From Pseudomonas syringae (GTDB lineage Bacteria > Pseudomonadota > Gammaproteobacteria > Pseudomonadales > Pseudomonadaceae), in NCBI RefSeq assembly GCF_001698815.1, contig NZ_LGSI01000025.1:1-64000 (forward strand): a stretch of DNA of 64,000 nucleotides, read 5' to 3'. The translations under genes were made by a program, and so were the position numbers. Under the pieces are notes generated by a model. The model was not told the DNA's origin, made no database searches, and saw only the letters and a program-made list of their open reading frames with translations. Below are positions 44,158 to 53,809 of this stretch, in pieces. Within the stretch, counting starts at the first letter, position 1; the number at the start of each line of letters is the position of its first letter.

Positions 44158-45291
44158 CTATTTTGGTGTGGTCCGGCCAGGCTTTGGCGGATCTATCTGT
44201 TCGCCTGTCTCGTGATTAAACTCGCCCAGATGTTTGCCTTGTTTATCGTAGAGCTCGATAGCGCCTGTTTTGCTGTCCCATTCATACAGCCGGCCTTTCC
44301 GGTCTTTCCACCGGCTTCGCTTACCGCCGCCACCTTGAACGCTACTTTTCGATTTGACAGGAAAAGTATCTGGAAACGCAGGTAACTCCTGTGGCGGCTT
44401 GTGATACTTGATATCCCCATTAAACGGCCGCGCAAACACCACATACATCGACTTCCAGCCAATCCCCGCTGGAAACACCACAATACAATCTTCAACGGTG
44501 ATGTCCTCGCCGGGGAAGCCTTCGATCTGGCTGTCGGTGTTTTCCGGGATCGGGTGGACGAGGATGTTGTTCAGGTGCGCGCCGCTGTTGTCTGGATAGA
44601 TCAGCGGCGGCATGGGTCCGAGTCGCCCGTCCCTGGGCGTCCAGATGATCGTGATGCCGTTGAGCTTGGCTTCCATCGCCGTTAGGTCGGCGTTCCACGT
44701 GGCTTGCACTGTGCGGACCGAATCGTCGCCGGACGGTTTGCTGTGGATACCGTAGACCTGCAACACGCCATCGGGATCCTGGCGAAACTGGAAGCGCACC
44801 CGTGTTGGCGCGCGCGTCATGGTGCGCAATTGGTCGTCGGTGTAGAGCGTGCCGTCGCCCATTTTCTCGGGAAGCATGCCGAGGATAACTACGCTCGCTG
44901 GGCCGCCCAGGCTGCGTATCGCCCAGCTGTGTCGCTGTTGCATGATTCCGCTGCCGGCCATGTAGCCGAGGCCCAGGTCGGCGCCGAGGGCGAGTGCAAC
45001 CGCAGAGCTGGCATCCGGCAGGAGCATGGCGCCCGCCAGCATCACCTTGCCGAAGTTCGACGCCGGTTCTACGGTGGTCCCGGCGTCGGTGGAGCACCAA
45101 TTACCCGGCGCGCAGGACTTGGCGAAAACCAGATCGGTGCGGGGTTTCGGCGCGGGCCATTTGTCTTCCTGGATGTAAACCGGTTCGGGTTTTTTGGGTG
45201 TGTTCCAGGCAGCCCACGAAGCACCACCGTTGGGAAGTCGCCGGTTTCTCATATAACGTTCGAATGGGTCTTCTGGATCGTCCTTGCGCAT
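44158..45291 (-). CDS. S-type pyocin with colicin E3-like 16S rRNase domain
   Basis: This 377-aa bacteriocin has a central S-type pyocin region (about residues 140-300). The C-terminal ~95 residues match the colicin E3 nuclease: YHKPPQE (catalytic His and Glu region), GGGGKRSRWKDRKGRLYEWD, then GKHLGEFNHETGEQI. E3-type domains cut 16S rRNA at the decoding site. The N-terminus lacks the large receptor-binding part of classical S pyocins, so its import route is unclear. The ATG at 45291 (GGGAAGAG upstream) is preferred over 45309. Three small immunity-like genes follow. It sits directly after mmsB. Confidence 0.88.
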   Translation of the reverse strand: MRKDDPEDPFERYMRNRRLPNGGASWAAWNTPKKPEPVYIQEDKWPAPKPRTDLVFAKSCAPGNWCSTDAGTTVEPASNFGKVMLAGAMLLPDASSAVALALGADLGLGYMAGSGIMQQRHSWAIRSLGGPASVVILGMLPEKMGDGTLYTDDQLRTMTRAPTRVRFQFRQDPDGVLQVYGIHSKPSGDDSVRTVQATWNADLTAMEAKLNGITIIWTPRDGRLGPMPPLIYPDNSGAHLNNILVHPIPENTDSQIEGFPGEDITVEDCIVVFPAGIGWKSMYVVFARPFNGDIKYHKPPQELPAFPDTFPVKSKSSVQGGGGKRSRWKDRKGRLYEWDSKTGAIELYDKQGKHLGEFNHETGEQIDPPKPGRTTPK

Positions 45292-45405
45292 GACTCTTCC
45301 CTGCATCACTTTTGTCGGCGGGGAGGATGTCGACCCATCCGGGGCCAGTCAATTTAAGCAGGTAACCGAAAATTTCAGCCTGATCCATCTGGCTAACCCA
45401 TCCGG

Positions 45406-46293
45406 CTAGTCCTTCTTGCGATATCCCTCAACTATCGCCGAGAAATCCTTGCCGCCGTCGCCGCGCAGGCTCATGGCTTGATACAACTGCTGCGCTACGG
45501 CGCCGAGGATGACCGGTTGATGCGCGGTGCGCGCGGCCTCGGTTGCCAGGGCGAGGTCCTTGAGCATCAGCTCCGCGCCGAAACCGCCGGTATAGCCCCG
45601 TGCAGCCGGGGCCGTTTCGACGATGCCGGGCCATGGGTTGTAGACCTCGGAGCTCCAGCAGCGACCGGTCGAGCTGTTGATGATGTTGGCCAGAATCCCG
45701 GTATCAATGCCCAGCGCGTTACCCAGCGCCATGGCTTCGGAAACGCCGATCATGGAAATGCCCAGCAGCAGGTTGTTGCAGATTTTGGCGATTTGCCCGG
45801 TGCCGATATCGCCGCAATGCACGATGTTCTTGCCCATCTTCGCCAGCACCGGTTTCAGCACTTCGAAATGCTCGGCACTGGCACCCACCATGAACGTCAG
45901 CGTGCCGGCCTGAGCGCCGCCGGTGCCACCGGATACCGGCGCGTCGCCCAGGGTCACGCCCTGTTTGGCGGCGATGGCTGCCACCTCGCGAATGGTCTGC
46001 GGGTCGATGGTGCTGCAGTCCACGGCCGGAACACCCGCGCCTATCCCGGCCAGCACGCCGTCGTCCTGCAGGTAGACGCTGCGCACGTGCGCCGCTGCCG
46101 GCAGCATGGTGATCACCAGTTCCGCGCCTTGCGCCGCGTGTTTGGGCGATTCACTGATACGCCCGCCCAATGCAGCGAGTTCGTTCAGCACGGCGGTGTT
46201 CAAATCGAACAGATGCAGATGATGCCCGGCCTTGAGCAGGTTGCGAGCCATCGGCGCGCCCATGTTGCCCAAGCCGATGAAGGCGATTTTCAT
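45406..46293 (-). CDS. mmsB: 3-hydroxyisobutyrate dehydrogenase
   Basis: This 295-aa NAD-dependent enzyme of valine catabolism oxidises 3-hydroxyisobutyrate to methylmalonate semialdehyde. The Rossmann motif is FIGLGNMGAPMARNL at residues 5-19, substrate-binding DAPVSGGTGGAQAG and catalytic Lys in KICNNLLLG. AAGGAG precedes the ATG at 46293. It is downstream of mmsA on the same strand, with a REPIN between, and shares the pathway. Confidence 0.94.
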   Translation of the reverse strand: MKIAFIGLGNMGAPMARNLLKAGHHLHLFDLNTAVLNELAALGGRISESPKHAAQGAELVITMLPAAAHVRSVYLQDDGVLAGIGAGVPAVDCSTIDPQTIREVAAIAAKQGVTLGDAPVSGGTGGAQAGTLTFMVGASAEHFEVLKPVLAKMGKNIVHCGDIGTGQIAKICNNLLLGISMIGVSEAMALGNALGIDTGILANIINSSTGRCWSSEVYNPWPGIVETAPAARGYTGGFGAELMLKDLALATEAARTAHQPVILGAVAQQLYQAMSLRGDGGKDFSAIVEGYRKKD

Positions 46294-46324
46294 GTTGTTC
46301 TCCTTGGCAGAGGTCTGAAATCCT

Positions 46325-46427
46325 TGTTGGAGCGAGCGGGCGGCGTTCCGACTTGCCCGCGAATCGGTCGCCTCGGTGACACAGAACACCGCGTTATCGT
46401 TCTTCGCGGGCAAGCCTCGCTCCAACA
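46325..46427. repeat. REPIN, GCTTGCCCGCG type with expanded left arm
   Basis: The left arm carries an extra insertion (GAGCGGGCGGCGTTCCGACT before TGCCCGCGAA), as does the copy at 43031. The right arm is normal. It separates mmsA from mmsB. A lone half-REP (CGCGAATGAATTCGCTCCCA) follows at about 46473-46493. Confidence 0.88.
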
Positions 46428-46516
46428 GGGCATTACTTCAAATTAATAATGGGTCGAATGTACCGGCCCTTTCGCGAATGAATTCGCTCCCACGGAGTTC
46501 GCGTCCGGAAATCGGC

Positions 46517-48043
46517 CTACTTCAAACTGATGGTCGTATTCACCCCATCATTGACGCTGTCGTCATCGAACCAGCGGCTGGTGACGGTCTTGGTTTGAGT
46601 GTAGAACTGCACCACCTGTTTGCCGTACGGACCGAGGTCGCCAAGCTTGGAGCCGCGCGAGCCGGTGAAGCTGAAAAATGGCACAGGCACCGGAATCGGG
46701 ATGTTGATGCCCACCTGACCGACATCGATTTCACTCTGGAATTTGCGCGCCGCTGCGCCGCTCTGGGTGAACAGGCCGGTGCCATTGCCGTACGGGTTAG
46801 CGTTGACCAATTCGATGGCCTGATCAAGGGTGTCGACTTCCAGCACCACCAGCACCGGGCCGAAGATTTCCTGAGTGTAGATCTGCATGTCGGTGGTCAC
46901 GCCGGAGAACAGCGTCGGGCCGACAAAATTGCCATCCTCGAAACCCGGCACCTTGATGTCGCGACCGTCCAGCTCGAGCGTGGCGCCTTCGCGCACGCCG
47001 CTTTCGATCAGGTCGAGAATGCGCTGTCTGGCGCGCCTGGAAATCACCGGCCCCACATCAGTGCCCGCTTCGCTGCCGGCATTGACCTTGAGCTTTTGCG
47101 CCAGGGCTTTGAGATCCGGCAACCACTGTTTTGCCGCCCCCACCAGCACCACCACGGACGTCGCCATGCAGCGCTGCCCGGCCGCACCAAAACCAGCACC
47201 GACCAGGGCATTCAGAGTTTGCACGCGATTAGCGTCGGGCAACACCACAGCGTGATTCTTCGCACCCATCATCGCTTGCACGCGCTTGCCGTGTTCGCCT
47301 GCCAGCTTGTAGACGTGAGTGCCTACAGCGGTAGAACCCACGAAAGAAACGGCCTTGATATCGGGATGGGTGCAAATGGCATCCACCACCGATTTACCGC
47401 CATGCACCACGTTGAGCACGCCCGGCGGAATACCTGCTTCGACGGCCAGTTCCACCAGTAGCATGGTCGACATCGGGTCTTGCTCGGAAGGCTTGAGCAC
47501 GAAAGTATTGCCGCAGGCGATAGCCATGGGGAACATCCACAGCGGAATCATTGCCGGGAAGTTGAACGGCGTGATCCCCGCACAAACGCCGATGGGCTGG
47601 CGCAAGGTGTAGGTGTCGACGCCACCGGCGACGTTCTCGGAAAACTCACCCATTTGCAGCGTGCCAATTGAACAGGCGTGCTCCACCACCTCCAGGCCGC
47701 GAAAGATATCGCCTTCGGCATCGGCAATGGTTTTGCCCTGCTCGGCACTGAGCACCGCAGCGATGCGCGGCGAGTGTTCGCGAATCAACGCCTGCAGCTT
47801 GAGCATGATGCGCATCCGCGCGCCGATGGGCGTGAGGCGCCAGGTCTTGAAGGCTTTTTGCGCTGCGGCGACGGCGGCATCGACTTCGGCATCGGTGGCA
47901 AACGGCACCTGGGCCAGCACTTGCTGGGTCGCCGGGTTGATGATGTCGTGCCACTCGCTGCTTTGCGATTCGACCCATTCGCCGTCAATCAGCAGTTTGA
48001 CGCGGGCTACCGTGGTGTTGTTTTTATGCAGTGAAACGTTCAT
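46517..48043 (-). CDS. mmsA: Methylmalonate-semialdehyde dehydrogenase (CoA-acylating)
   Basis: This 508-aa aldehyde dehydrogenase converts methylmalonate semialdehyde to propionyl-CoA in valine and myo-inositol breakdown. The catalytic Cys is in [11 protein letters not shown], the NAD-binding segment FVGSTAVG, and [16 protein letters not shown] is characteristic of MmsA. It lies between the MFS gene and mmsB on one strand, likely a single operon controlled by the divergent LysR. Confidence 0.96.
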   Translation of the reverse strand: MNVSLHKNNTTVARVKLLIDGEWVESQSSEWHDIINPATQQVLAQVPFATDAEVDAAVAAAQKAFKTWRLTPIGARMRIMLKLQALIREHSPRIAAVLSAEQGKTIADAEGDIFRGLEVVEHACSIGTLQMGEFSENVAGGVDTYTLRQPIGVCAGITPFNFPAMIPLWMFPMAIACGNTFVLKPSEQDPMSTMLLVELAVEAGIPPGVLNVVHGGKSVVDAICTHPDIKAVSFVGSTAVGTHVYKLAGEHGKRVQAMMGAKNHAVVLPDANRVQTLNALVGAGFGAAGQRCMATSVVVLVGAAKQWLPDLKALAQKLKVNAGSEAGTDVGPVISRRARQRILDLIESGVREGATLELDGRDIKVPGFEDGNFVGPTLFSGVTTDMQIYTQEIFGPVLVVLEVDTLDQAIELVNANPYGNGTGLFTQSGAAARKFQSEIDVGQVGINIPIPVPVPFFSFTGSRGSKLGDLGPYGKQVVQFYTQTKTVTSRWFDDDSVNDGVNTTISLK

Positions 48044-48100
48044 CGAAATCTCCTCCGAGCGGCCCGGGTTGACCGCTGACCATCAGTTATTCATTAAAGA

Positions 48101-49429
48101 TCAGGAAGCACGATGCCGAGGCGGATCGCGCTTCATAAGCGCGGTGCACACCAGCGCCACAAGGCCCATGCCGATCAGGTAAACGATCACGTAACGCGGG
48201 CTACCATCGGCGTAGGTGAGTAATTTGGTGGCGATCATCGGCGCGAAACCGCCGCCCAGCACACCAGCCAGCTGCACCGAAACCGAGATGCCGCTGTAGC
48301 GAATTTCGGCGGGAAACTGCCGGGCGAACAGCAGTGATTCCGGCGCGTAAAGAATCGGGAAAACCACACCGACAGCGAGCACCATCGCCCACCAGACCAG
48401 CATCGGTTCGCGGGTGCCGAGCATGGCGAAGAACGGATAGACGAACGCGCAGAGCAGCAACAGGCCCGCAAAGTACAGGCGTCGCTGCCCGACCTTGTCC
48501 GACAGGTAACCGCAAAACGGCATGGTGAACAGCGACAGCGCCGCGCCGGCGGTAATCGCGTTGAGCACATCGGCGCGGGGGATTTGCAACTGGTTGGCGG
48601 CGTAAGCGAGCGCGAATGTCACCGACATGTAGAACCAGGCGTTTTCCGCCGTGCGCGCGCCAATGATCGTCAGGGTTTCCCGTGGATGTTCCCGCAGCAC
48701 TCTGAACAGCGGAACCTTGACCGCAATCTTGTCCTGCTTGAGCTTTTCGAAGTCAGGGGATTCCGGGACTTTCAGACGGATCAGCCAACCGATGCCGAGC
48801 AAGACGATGCTGGCAATGAATGGCAGGCGCCAGCCCCAACTGAGCATGTCGGCCTCAGGCAGCTTGGCCACCAGGCCCATCGCCAGCGTCGCCAGCAGCA
48901 GCCCCGCGCCAACACCGGTTTGCGGCAGGCTGCCGTAGAAACCTTTCTTGCCCTCGGGCGCATGCTCCACGGCCATCAACACCGCGCCGCCCCATTCGCC
49001 GCCCACCGCCATGCCTTGCAGGAAACGCATGAGCACCAGAATCAGCGCGGCCCAATAACCGATCTGTTCGTAGGTGGGGATCAGGCCAATGATGATGGTC
49101 GGAATCCCCATCATCATCAGGGTCACGAGCAGCATCGATTTGCGACCGATCCGATCACCGAAATGACCAAATATCACCCCGCCCAACGGTCGACCGAGAA
49201 AGCCCACGGCATAGGTGGCGAACGCAGCCAGCACGCCGGTAATCGGGTCCAGGGCGGGAAAGAAGATTTTGTTGAAGATCAGCGCGGCGGCAGTGCCATA
49301 GAGAAAAAAGTCGTACCACTCGATGGTCGTGCCGGCCATGCTTGCCATGCCGGCAAGTCGATAGGATTTAGCATTCTTCGCAGGGCGGGCACCAAGTGCG
49401 CCAGCGTCCGCTGTCATTGCGTCCTTCAT
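48101..49429 (-). CDS. MFS metabolite:H+ symporter
   Basis: This 442-aa 12-helix transporter is of the MHS (shikimate/alpha-ketoglutarate permease-like) subfamily. The motif GRPLGGVIFGHFGDRIGRK between helices 2 and 3 is clear, and TTIEWYDFFLYGTAAALIF marks the first helix. Upstream of mmsA/mmsB, it may import 3-hydroxyisobutyrate or a related acid. GGAGGAG precedes the ATG. Confidence 0.93.
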   Translation of the reverse strand: MKDAMTADAGALGARPAKNAKSYRLAGMASMAGTTIEWYDFFLYGTAAALIFNKIFFPALDPITGVLAAFATYAVGFLGRPLGGVIFGHFGDRIGRKSMLLVTLMMMGIPTIIIGLIPTYEQIGYWAALILVLMRFLQGMAVGGEWGGAVLMAVEHAPEGKKGFYGSLPQTGVGAGLLLATLAMGLVAKLPEADMLSWGWRLPFIASIVLLGIGWLIRLKVPESPDFEKLKQDKIAVKVPLFRVLREHPRETLTIIGARTAENAWFYMSVTFALAYAANQLQIPRADVLNAITAGAALSLFTMPFCGYLSDKVGQRRLYFAGLLLLCAFVYPFFAMLGTREPMLVWWAMVLAVGVVFPILYAPESLLFARQFPAEIRYSGISVSVQLAGVLGGGFAPMIATKLLTYADGSPRYVIVYLIGMGLVALVCTALMKRDPPRHRAS

Positions 49430-49579
49430 AAACTCCTCCGCTTATTATTGTTGTGCAGGGTTTTATGGCGTGGGGTGTTGCCTGGGATTGTTGTTGCTAC
49501 AGCAAGGTTGGTTCAGACCGTGCATTGGAGTATAGATGTGCAAACTTCTAATAAGAACGCACATAAAAGCAGGACCAAC

Positions 49580-50527
49580 ATGCAAAAAAACATCACCTCC
49601 CTGGGCCTTCTCAACTGGGATGACTTGAAGTTTTTCCTTGAGGTCGCCCGCACGCGCAAGGCCAGCATTGCCGCCAAACGCCTGTCGGTGGATTACACCA
49701 CCGTGTCGCGGCGAATCAGTTCTCTGGAGGGCTCACTCGGCACATTGCTGTTCGAGAAGTCGCGCAACAACGGCTTTGTGCTCACTGCCGAGGGCCAACG
49801 CTTGCTGGGTTATGCCGAGTCCATCGAAAGCACGCTGCACATGGCCTGCGAGCAAGTTTCGGGCTCCAGTGTGGCGTTGTCCGGACATATCCGCATGGGT
49901 TGCACCGAAGGCTTCGGCAGTTTTTTCATCACGCCGCAGCTGAGCCACTTCCTCGATAATTACCCGGACATCTCGGTCGACATCCTGCCGCTGCCGCACT
50001 TCATCAGCCTGTCCAAGCGCGAAGCCGATATCGTCATCGCTCTGGAGCGCCCGGAACACGGGCCGTATGTGTGCTGCAAACTCTGCGATTACAACCTGCG
50101 GCTGTATGCGACTCAGGACTATCTGGACAACCACCCGCCGCTGCGCAGCACCGCCGACCTCACCGCACACACCTTCATCAGTTACGTCGACGATCTGGCG
50201 TTCAGCTCGGAACTGCTTTACCTCAGCAACCTGCTGCCCGGCGCCCAGGCGCAACTGCGCAGCACCAGCGTCATCGCCCAATACCAGGCCGCGCTGCAAG
50301 GCCGGTCGCTGGCAATCCTGCCGTGCTTCCTCGCCGCACAGGATTCGCGTCTGGTCCCGGTGCTGGAAGAGGAAGTGAACATCACCCGGCATTTCTGGAT
50401 GTACTGCCGCGAAGACCTGCGCAAGCTCAAGCGGATTACCTTGTTGTGGGATTATCTGCGGAAGGTCACTGAGCTAAACCGCCCGTTACTGCTGGGCGAA
50501 ACGCAGGTACTTCGGTTTTCAGACTGA
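49580..50527 (+). CDS. LysR-family regulator with duplicated 3' end
   Basis: This 315-aa LysR protein has DLKFFLEVARTRKASIAAKR and SVDYTTVSRRISSLEG as its DNA-binding domain and is the likely controller of the divergent MFS-mmsA-mmsB operon. AGGA precedes the ATG. Its last ~44 codons (from MYCREDLRKLKRITLLWDYL to the stop) recur at 52720-52854, and the final part again at 53803-53874. This marks it as the boundary of an insertion region. Confidence 0.92.
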   Translation: MQKNITSLGLLNWDDLKFFLEVARTRKASIAAKRLSVDYTTVSRRISSLEGSLGTLLFEKSRNNGFVLTAEGQRLLGYAESIESTLHMACEQVSGSSVALSGHIRMGCTEGFGSFFITPQLSHFLDNYPDISVDILPLPHFISLSKREADIVIALERPEHGPYVCCKLCDYNLRLYATQDYLDNHPPLRSTADLTAHTFISYVDDLAFSSELLYLSNLLPGAQAQLRSTSVIAQYQAALQGRSLAILPCFLAAQDSRLVPVLEEEVNITRHFWMYCREDLRKLKRITLLWDYLRKVTELNRPLLLGETQVLRFSD

Positions 50528-50779
50528 GGTCTACAGGCCGTAAGGGGACATCATCGTAGCGACCTCAAATTCTCGTTGGCAAGGGGTTATGACAGGGGTT
50601 GGTACAGGACTTGTGACACTGGAGTCGGTACGGAAGGCCATGTCAAAACACCTCGTTCAGAGGCGCAAAGCGTGCGCGATAGTGGCCCATGAGTAGGGGC
50701 ACCCACGGGGGTATCTGCGAGTACTCTCGTAGTGAGGTGGTCGTTCAGGTTTTTCTGTCAAATTCTCGAAGAGATGCCA
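50528..50779. other. Non-coding gap at the start of the accessory region
   Basis: I see no gene or clear repeat in these 252 bases. It separates the convergent ends of the LysR and Abi-like genes. Confidence 0.45.
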
Positions 50780-51718
50780 TCAGGCTCTTTTTGCCTCAAG
50801 GCTGGCAAGCATGACGATTGCAGCAGCAGTTAGATGTAACCCGTAGGCGACAATTTCAGGTGCAACCTTTTTGACATCAGCGCCTTGACCATGGCCAGCA
50901 TTGCGATTCCGAATGGTCGGTATTCCGCCGCTAAGGACGTTCACCAAGGCTGTCAGATGGTTCTCGTGATATGACTCGATCAGCCCTTGTGAAGCGCATG
51001 CCAATACAAGCTTGCTTGCCGTGTCGGAGTCTTTATAACCTCCATGCTTTTTCAAGATAACCTTCATGGTGCTTTCGAACGATTTAGCTGCATCAACCAG
51101 CGCTTCCTTGTAGTTCCCATGGCGATAGTGCTCATAGGCGCCAAAGAATTCCTGCTTAGCACCTTCAAAACCTGGGACATTTAGGAAGTGGATAGCAGGT
51201 TTCACGACCTCTGAATGGATCAATTCTGAATCAATGCGCATGATGTTGTTATTTGTAAATTCGAACCCATATCCAGCGGCCTTGAATCTGCCATTTAACT
51301 CCGCAAGGCAATCATCGATATGCTCACTTGCACGGCTCATACCCCTATAAGCTTGCTTGCGGCCTTGTATCTCCCCCAGTCGGCAAGATAACTCCACCAT
51401 ATCAAGACAACGTTCAGTGTCGGGTTCTTTAAGGATGAAAGTATGCAGCTCATCAAATGGGTCCCTATGGGAGTAGCCGCCATAGGACTCGCCCAGGTTA
51501 TGAACGCCGTACTCCCGCCGTAGTAAATCCGAAATAAGCTCATATGCCTCCTGCACCTGCTCACTTAGCTGATGATACTTGTCCCGGTCCCCCAACAAAT
51601 CTTTGATCATGTATGACACCTGCACCCGAAAGCTTTCGGAGAGGTCCTCATATGTGTACACGTCTACCTCCTCACCACGCAGACGTTTTTGGCGCTTAGA
51701 GTACAGGTCAATGATCAT
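50780..51718 (-). CDS. STM4504/CBY_0614-type protein with abortive-infection (HEPN-like) C-terminus
   Basis: This 312-aa soluble protein begins IIDLYSKRQKRLRGEEVDVYTY, the start I recall for the STM4504/CBY_0614 family. The C-terminal ~100 residues resemble the Abi_C domain, with IRNRNAGHGQG near residues 270-280 giving an R-x5-H arrangement of the HEPN RNase type. A phage-defence role is inferred from the domain and the accessory location. No partner antitoxin or operon mate is visible, so it may act alone. Confidence 0.8.
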   Translation of the reverse strand: MIIDLYSKRQKRLRGEEVDVYTYEDLSESFRVQVSYMIKDLLGDRDKYHQLSEQVQEAYELISDLLRREYGVHNLGESYGGYSHRDPFDELHTFILKEPDTERCLDMVELSCRLGEIQGRKQAYRGMSRASEHIDDCLAELNGRFKAAGYGFEFTNNNIMRIDSELIHSEVVKPAIHFLNVPGFEGAKQEFFGAYEHYRHGNYKEALVDAAKSFESTMKVILKKHGGYKDSDTASKLVLACASQGLIESYHENHLTALVNVLSGGIPTIRNRNAGHGQGADVKKVAPEIVAYGLHLTAAAIVMLASLEAKRA

Positions 51719-52217
51719 CTCGAACGTCCTTGCTGAATGGGTTACATCGACATGATACGTTTTCCTCAGTTTGCCATGTCGGCAGTTCTGCGATTACACC
51801 CAGCAAAGCCCACAGTTAGCGCACGCACGACATCCCGGAAGGCTCCCACCAGACGTCCCGCGTTGACCACGCAAGGTTCACGAGAAAATGTTTTCTACCA
51901 AAGGACCGATTCGAAGATCTGGTATGCGATGTGACCGGGAGCGCGCTATTAGACGCGCCCGCGACAAAATCAGCTACGTTGCAGGGGTCAAATGTCGACC
52001 TCCGCGTCAGGCACGAGTAGGCCAGCAGCGCTCATTCGTTGGGCTGGTGCGCCACAAACCTTGACCTTGCCCCCGAGAAACGTATCCCTTAGCCCACGTC
52101 ATGGGTTGAGTTTCTGAAGTGTAATGTGAGGGTTAATTAAACCAGTCGACAAGGGAACGCGAACGGGCCTTCGATGCAAAGAGGATGCAGAATAAGCCAC
52201 CCCCTTTACGTCTTCAA
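51719..52217. other. Gene-free accessory DNA
   Basis: Nothing I can support as a gene. The composition is mixed, with several short, broken open frames; possibly decayed mobile DNA. Confidence 0.45.
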
Positions 52218-52370
52218 TCAGCCGGTGTAGCCATTCCGTTGCGCATTGGCAACGCAATCAACGCGATTGACATAACCTTGTGATGAGGCTCCAACAATGC
52301 GACCGTTGGAAGCCGTGCGACGCCAGCGCCATTCACTGCTTGTGTCTGTGTAGAATTCCCACTTGTCCAT
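52218..52370 (-). CDS. Small DUF1508 (YegP-like) protein
   Basis: This 50-aa protein corresponds to a single DUF1508 repeat: KWEFYTDTSSEWRWRRTASN, then GRIVGASSQGY and a DCVANAQRNGYTG end. AAAGGTAG precedes the ATG at 52370; the longer frame to 52496 is rejected. YegP-like domains are small beta-rich folds of unknown function, common near mobile DNA. Confidence 0.8.
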   Translation of the reverse strand: MDKWEFYTDTSSEWRWRRTASNGRIVGASSQGYVNRVDCVANAQRNGYTG

Positions 52371-52719
52371 TTTGACTACCTTTATTGATGCTAAACACAC
52401 CAACTTCTTTCCGTAGAGAAAGAGACGACTTGGCTCAGTCAGATGGTCGAAAAATTCAACCACATTGTAAATGGGGGCTGTACTGGCTTCTTTCAAGGCA
52501 TAATGCCATTATTATTCTACTTAGTGATGGCAGGCACGTTGCCCCTAACGCTGCTCAATCGTTCAATTCCGCAAGCTTAGCCCCTGTGAGTCCATCAGAT
52601 TTCATACAGGAGCGCGTTAGACGACGTCTAATGACCGATGGATTCAAGAAGAGACCATCACAATGACCTCAACAGGGACAGCCCCCGTAATCATTGGGTT
52701 TGACCCTTCATCCTTGTAG
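52371..52719. other. Gene-free stretch before the LysR 3' fragment
   Basis: Short frames without ribosome sites only; I see no supportable feature. The junction with the LysR-derived segment is at about 52720. Confidence 0.45.
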
Positions 52720-52854
52720 TTCTGAATGTACTGCCGCGAAGACCTGCGCAAGCTCAAGCGGATCACCCTGTTGTAGGATTACATAAGAGAGGTGACCGAA
52801 CTGAATCGGCCGCTGCTGCTCGGGGAGTCGCAGGTTCTCGTTTTCGAAGATTGA
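52720..52854 (+). pseudogene. Duplicated 3' end of the LysR gene, copy B (nonsense-mutated)
   Basis: It translates as MYCREDLRKLKRITLL, stop, DYIREVTELNRPLLLGESQV to a terminal stop, matching the C-terminus of the LysR at 49580-50527 with about four-fifths identity. A TGG (Trp) codon has become TAG. There is no 5' part, so it cannot be a gene; it looks like a relic of recombination at the LysR 3' end. Confidence 0.88.
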
Positions 52855-53386
52855 TAAAGAGAAAATTACATCGCAAATTTATAGGGCCAATAGGAGTCGG
52901 TGATGAATTTTTCAAGATTCTGCATAGCCCTTCCACGCCTGCGAAGAACAGATTACAAATACTTCCCGTCCTAAAAACTTAGTGCTCAATTCAAAGCCTG
53001 ATCCTAAAGTCTAAGCCGCCGTGTGAATCGTGCCGCGATAAACACAGCTTTATGGAAACGACCGCATATCAACTCTAAATAGGCAGTGCTACACGGCTCA
53101 AAAAGCACCTCATAAATGCTTTTGACTCCCCAACCCTTTAATTTATAAAAACTTTCTTGAAATATTAGGGAAGCCGGCAAGACCACAAACGCATACTTAA
53201 GATAGAAATCAAGGAACCTTCCTACATATCAGCAGGAGTAATCCTTAACTCGCCTGGCTTAGATGTTCACGAAATACCAATTTCACTTAGATGCTGCTGC
53301 AACTCACTTGACCAGCAGTTCAGCCGAAGCTACAAATTGATTACGACTTTAGTTAAGTGACCCCCAACAATTAACGAGTAATAGTC
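52855..53386. other. AT-rich accessory DNA without supportable gene
   Basis: About 530 bases, much lower in GC than the chromosome backbone. Frames of up to 60 codons exist but lack start signals or recognisable domains. Confidence 0.5.
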
Positions 53387-53491
53387 ATGAATGCTATTGA
53401 TTTCGGCGATGTGATTGCAAAATTCGAGGAAGACTTCGGCATGGTCAATAGTCCCAAGCTAATGGGGCTCGGGCAGTGCCGGCGACCGTAG
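53387..53491 (+). CDS. Short ORF, probably the remnant of a truncated gene
   Basis: This 34-codon frame, MNAIDFGDVIAKFEEDFGM and onward, follows an ACGAG-like site and stops at TAG. It reads like the N-terminus of a larger acidic protein cut short. No homologue recognised. Confidence 0.3.
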   Translation: MNAIDFGDVIAKFEEDFGMVNSPKLMGLGQCRRP

Positions 53492-53599
53492 TGGTAGCGA
53501 CGGAACTCACGTAATACCTGACAAAGAACCCTAAAGACCAAGCTCATACAAAAATACAGCACTACAGAGGACTCCGCCGTGCTGCTCTGGAGCAAGTCA

Positions 53600-53809
53600 A
53601 TGATCCGAACCTACAATTATGAAATATTGAATTTTAATAGTGAAGAAATAACAATCTCAGACAATGGCATACCGAAAACACATTCAAAGCCATTATGGGA
53701 TACGCTTCGCGACTTGAAATCAACTATTGAAAACGACATCCACGAAAAACAACTTGATAAAATCTTTGAAAGGCACGAGCTACCTACTCCTGTTACATCT
53801 GGGAGGTGA
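53600..53809 (+). CDS. Hypothetical AT-rich small ORF running into the LysR fragment
   Basis: This 69-codon frame, MIRTYNYEILNFNSEEITIS and onward, has codon use unlike the backbone. Its last codons overlap the start of LysR fragment C (53803), in another frame, so its natural end was probably lost at the junction. No domain recognised. Confidence 0.4.
   Translation: MIRTYNYEILNFNSEEITISDNGIPKTHSKPLWDTLRDLKSTIENDIHEKQLDKIFERHELPTPVTSGR

Noticed and set aside
45292..45405. SOS (LexA) box or P-box for the pyocin
   Set aside because: I looked for a CTG-N10-CAG palindrome and a recognisable pyocin activator box and found none in the short gap after mmsB.
52385..52666. 93-aa frame overlapping the DUF1508 upstream region
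   Set aside because: It lacks a start signal and shows no plausible protein features.
53004..53186. 60-aa frame on the minus strand in AT-rich accessory DNA
   Set aside because: It has no ribosome site, no recognisable domain and is within expectation for random AT-rich sequence.
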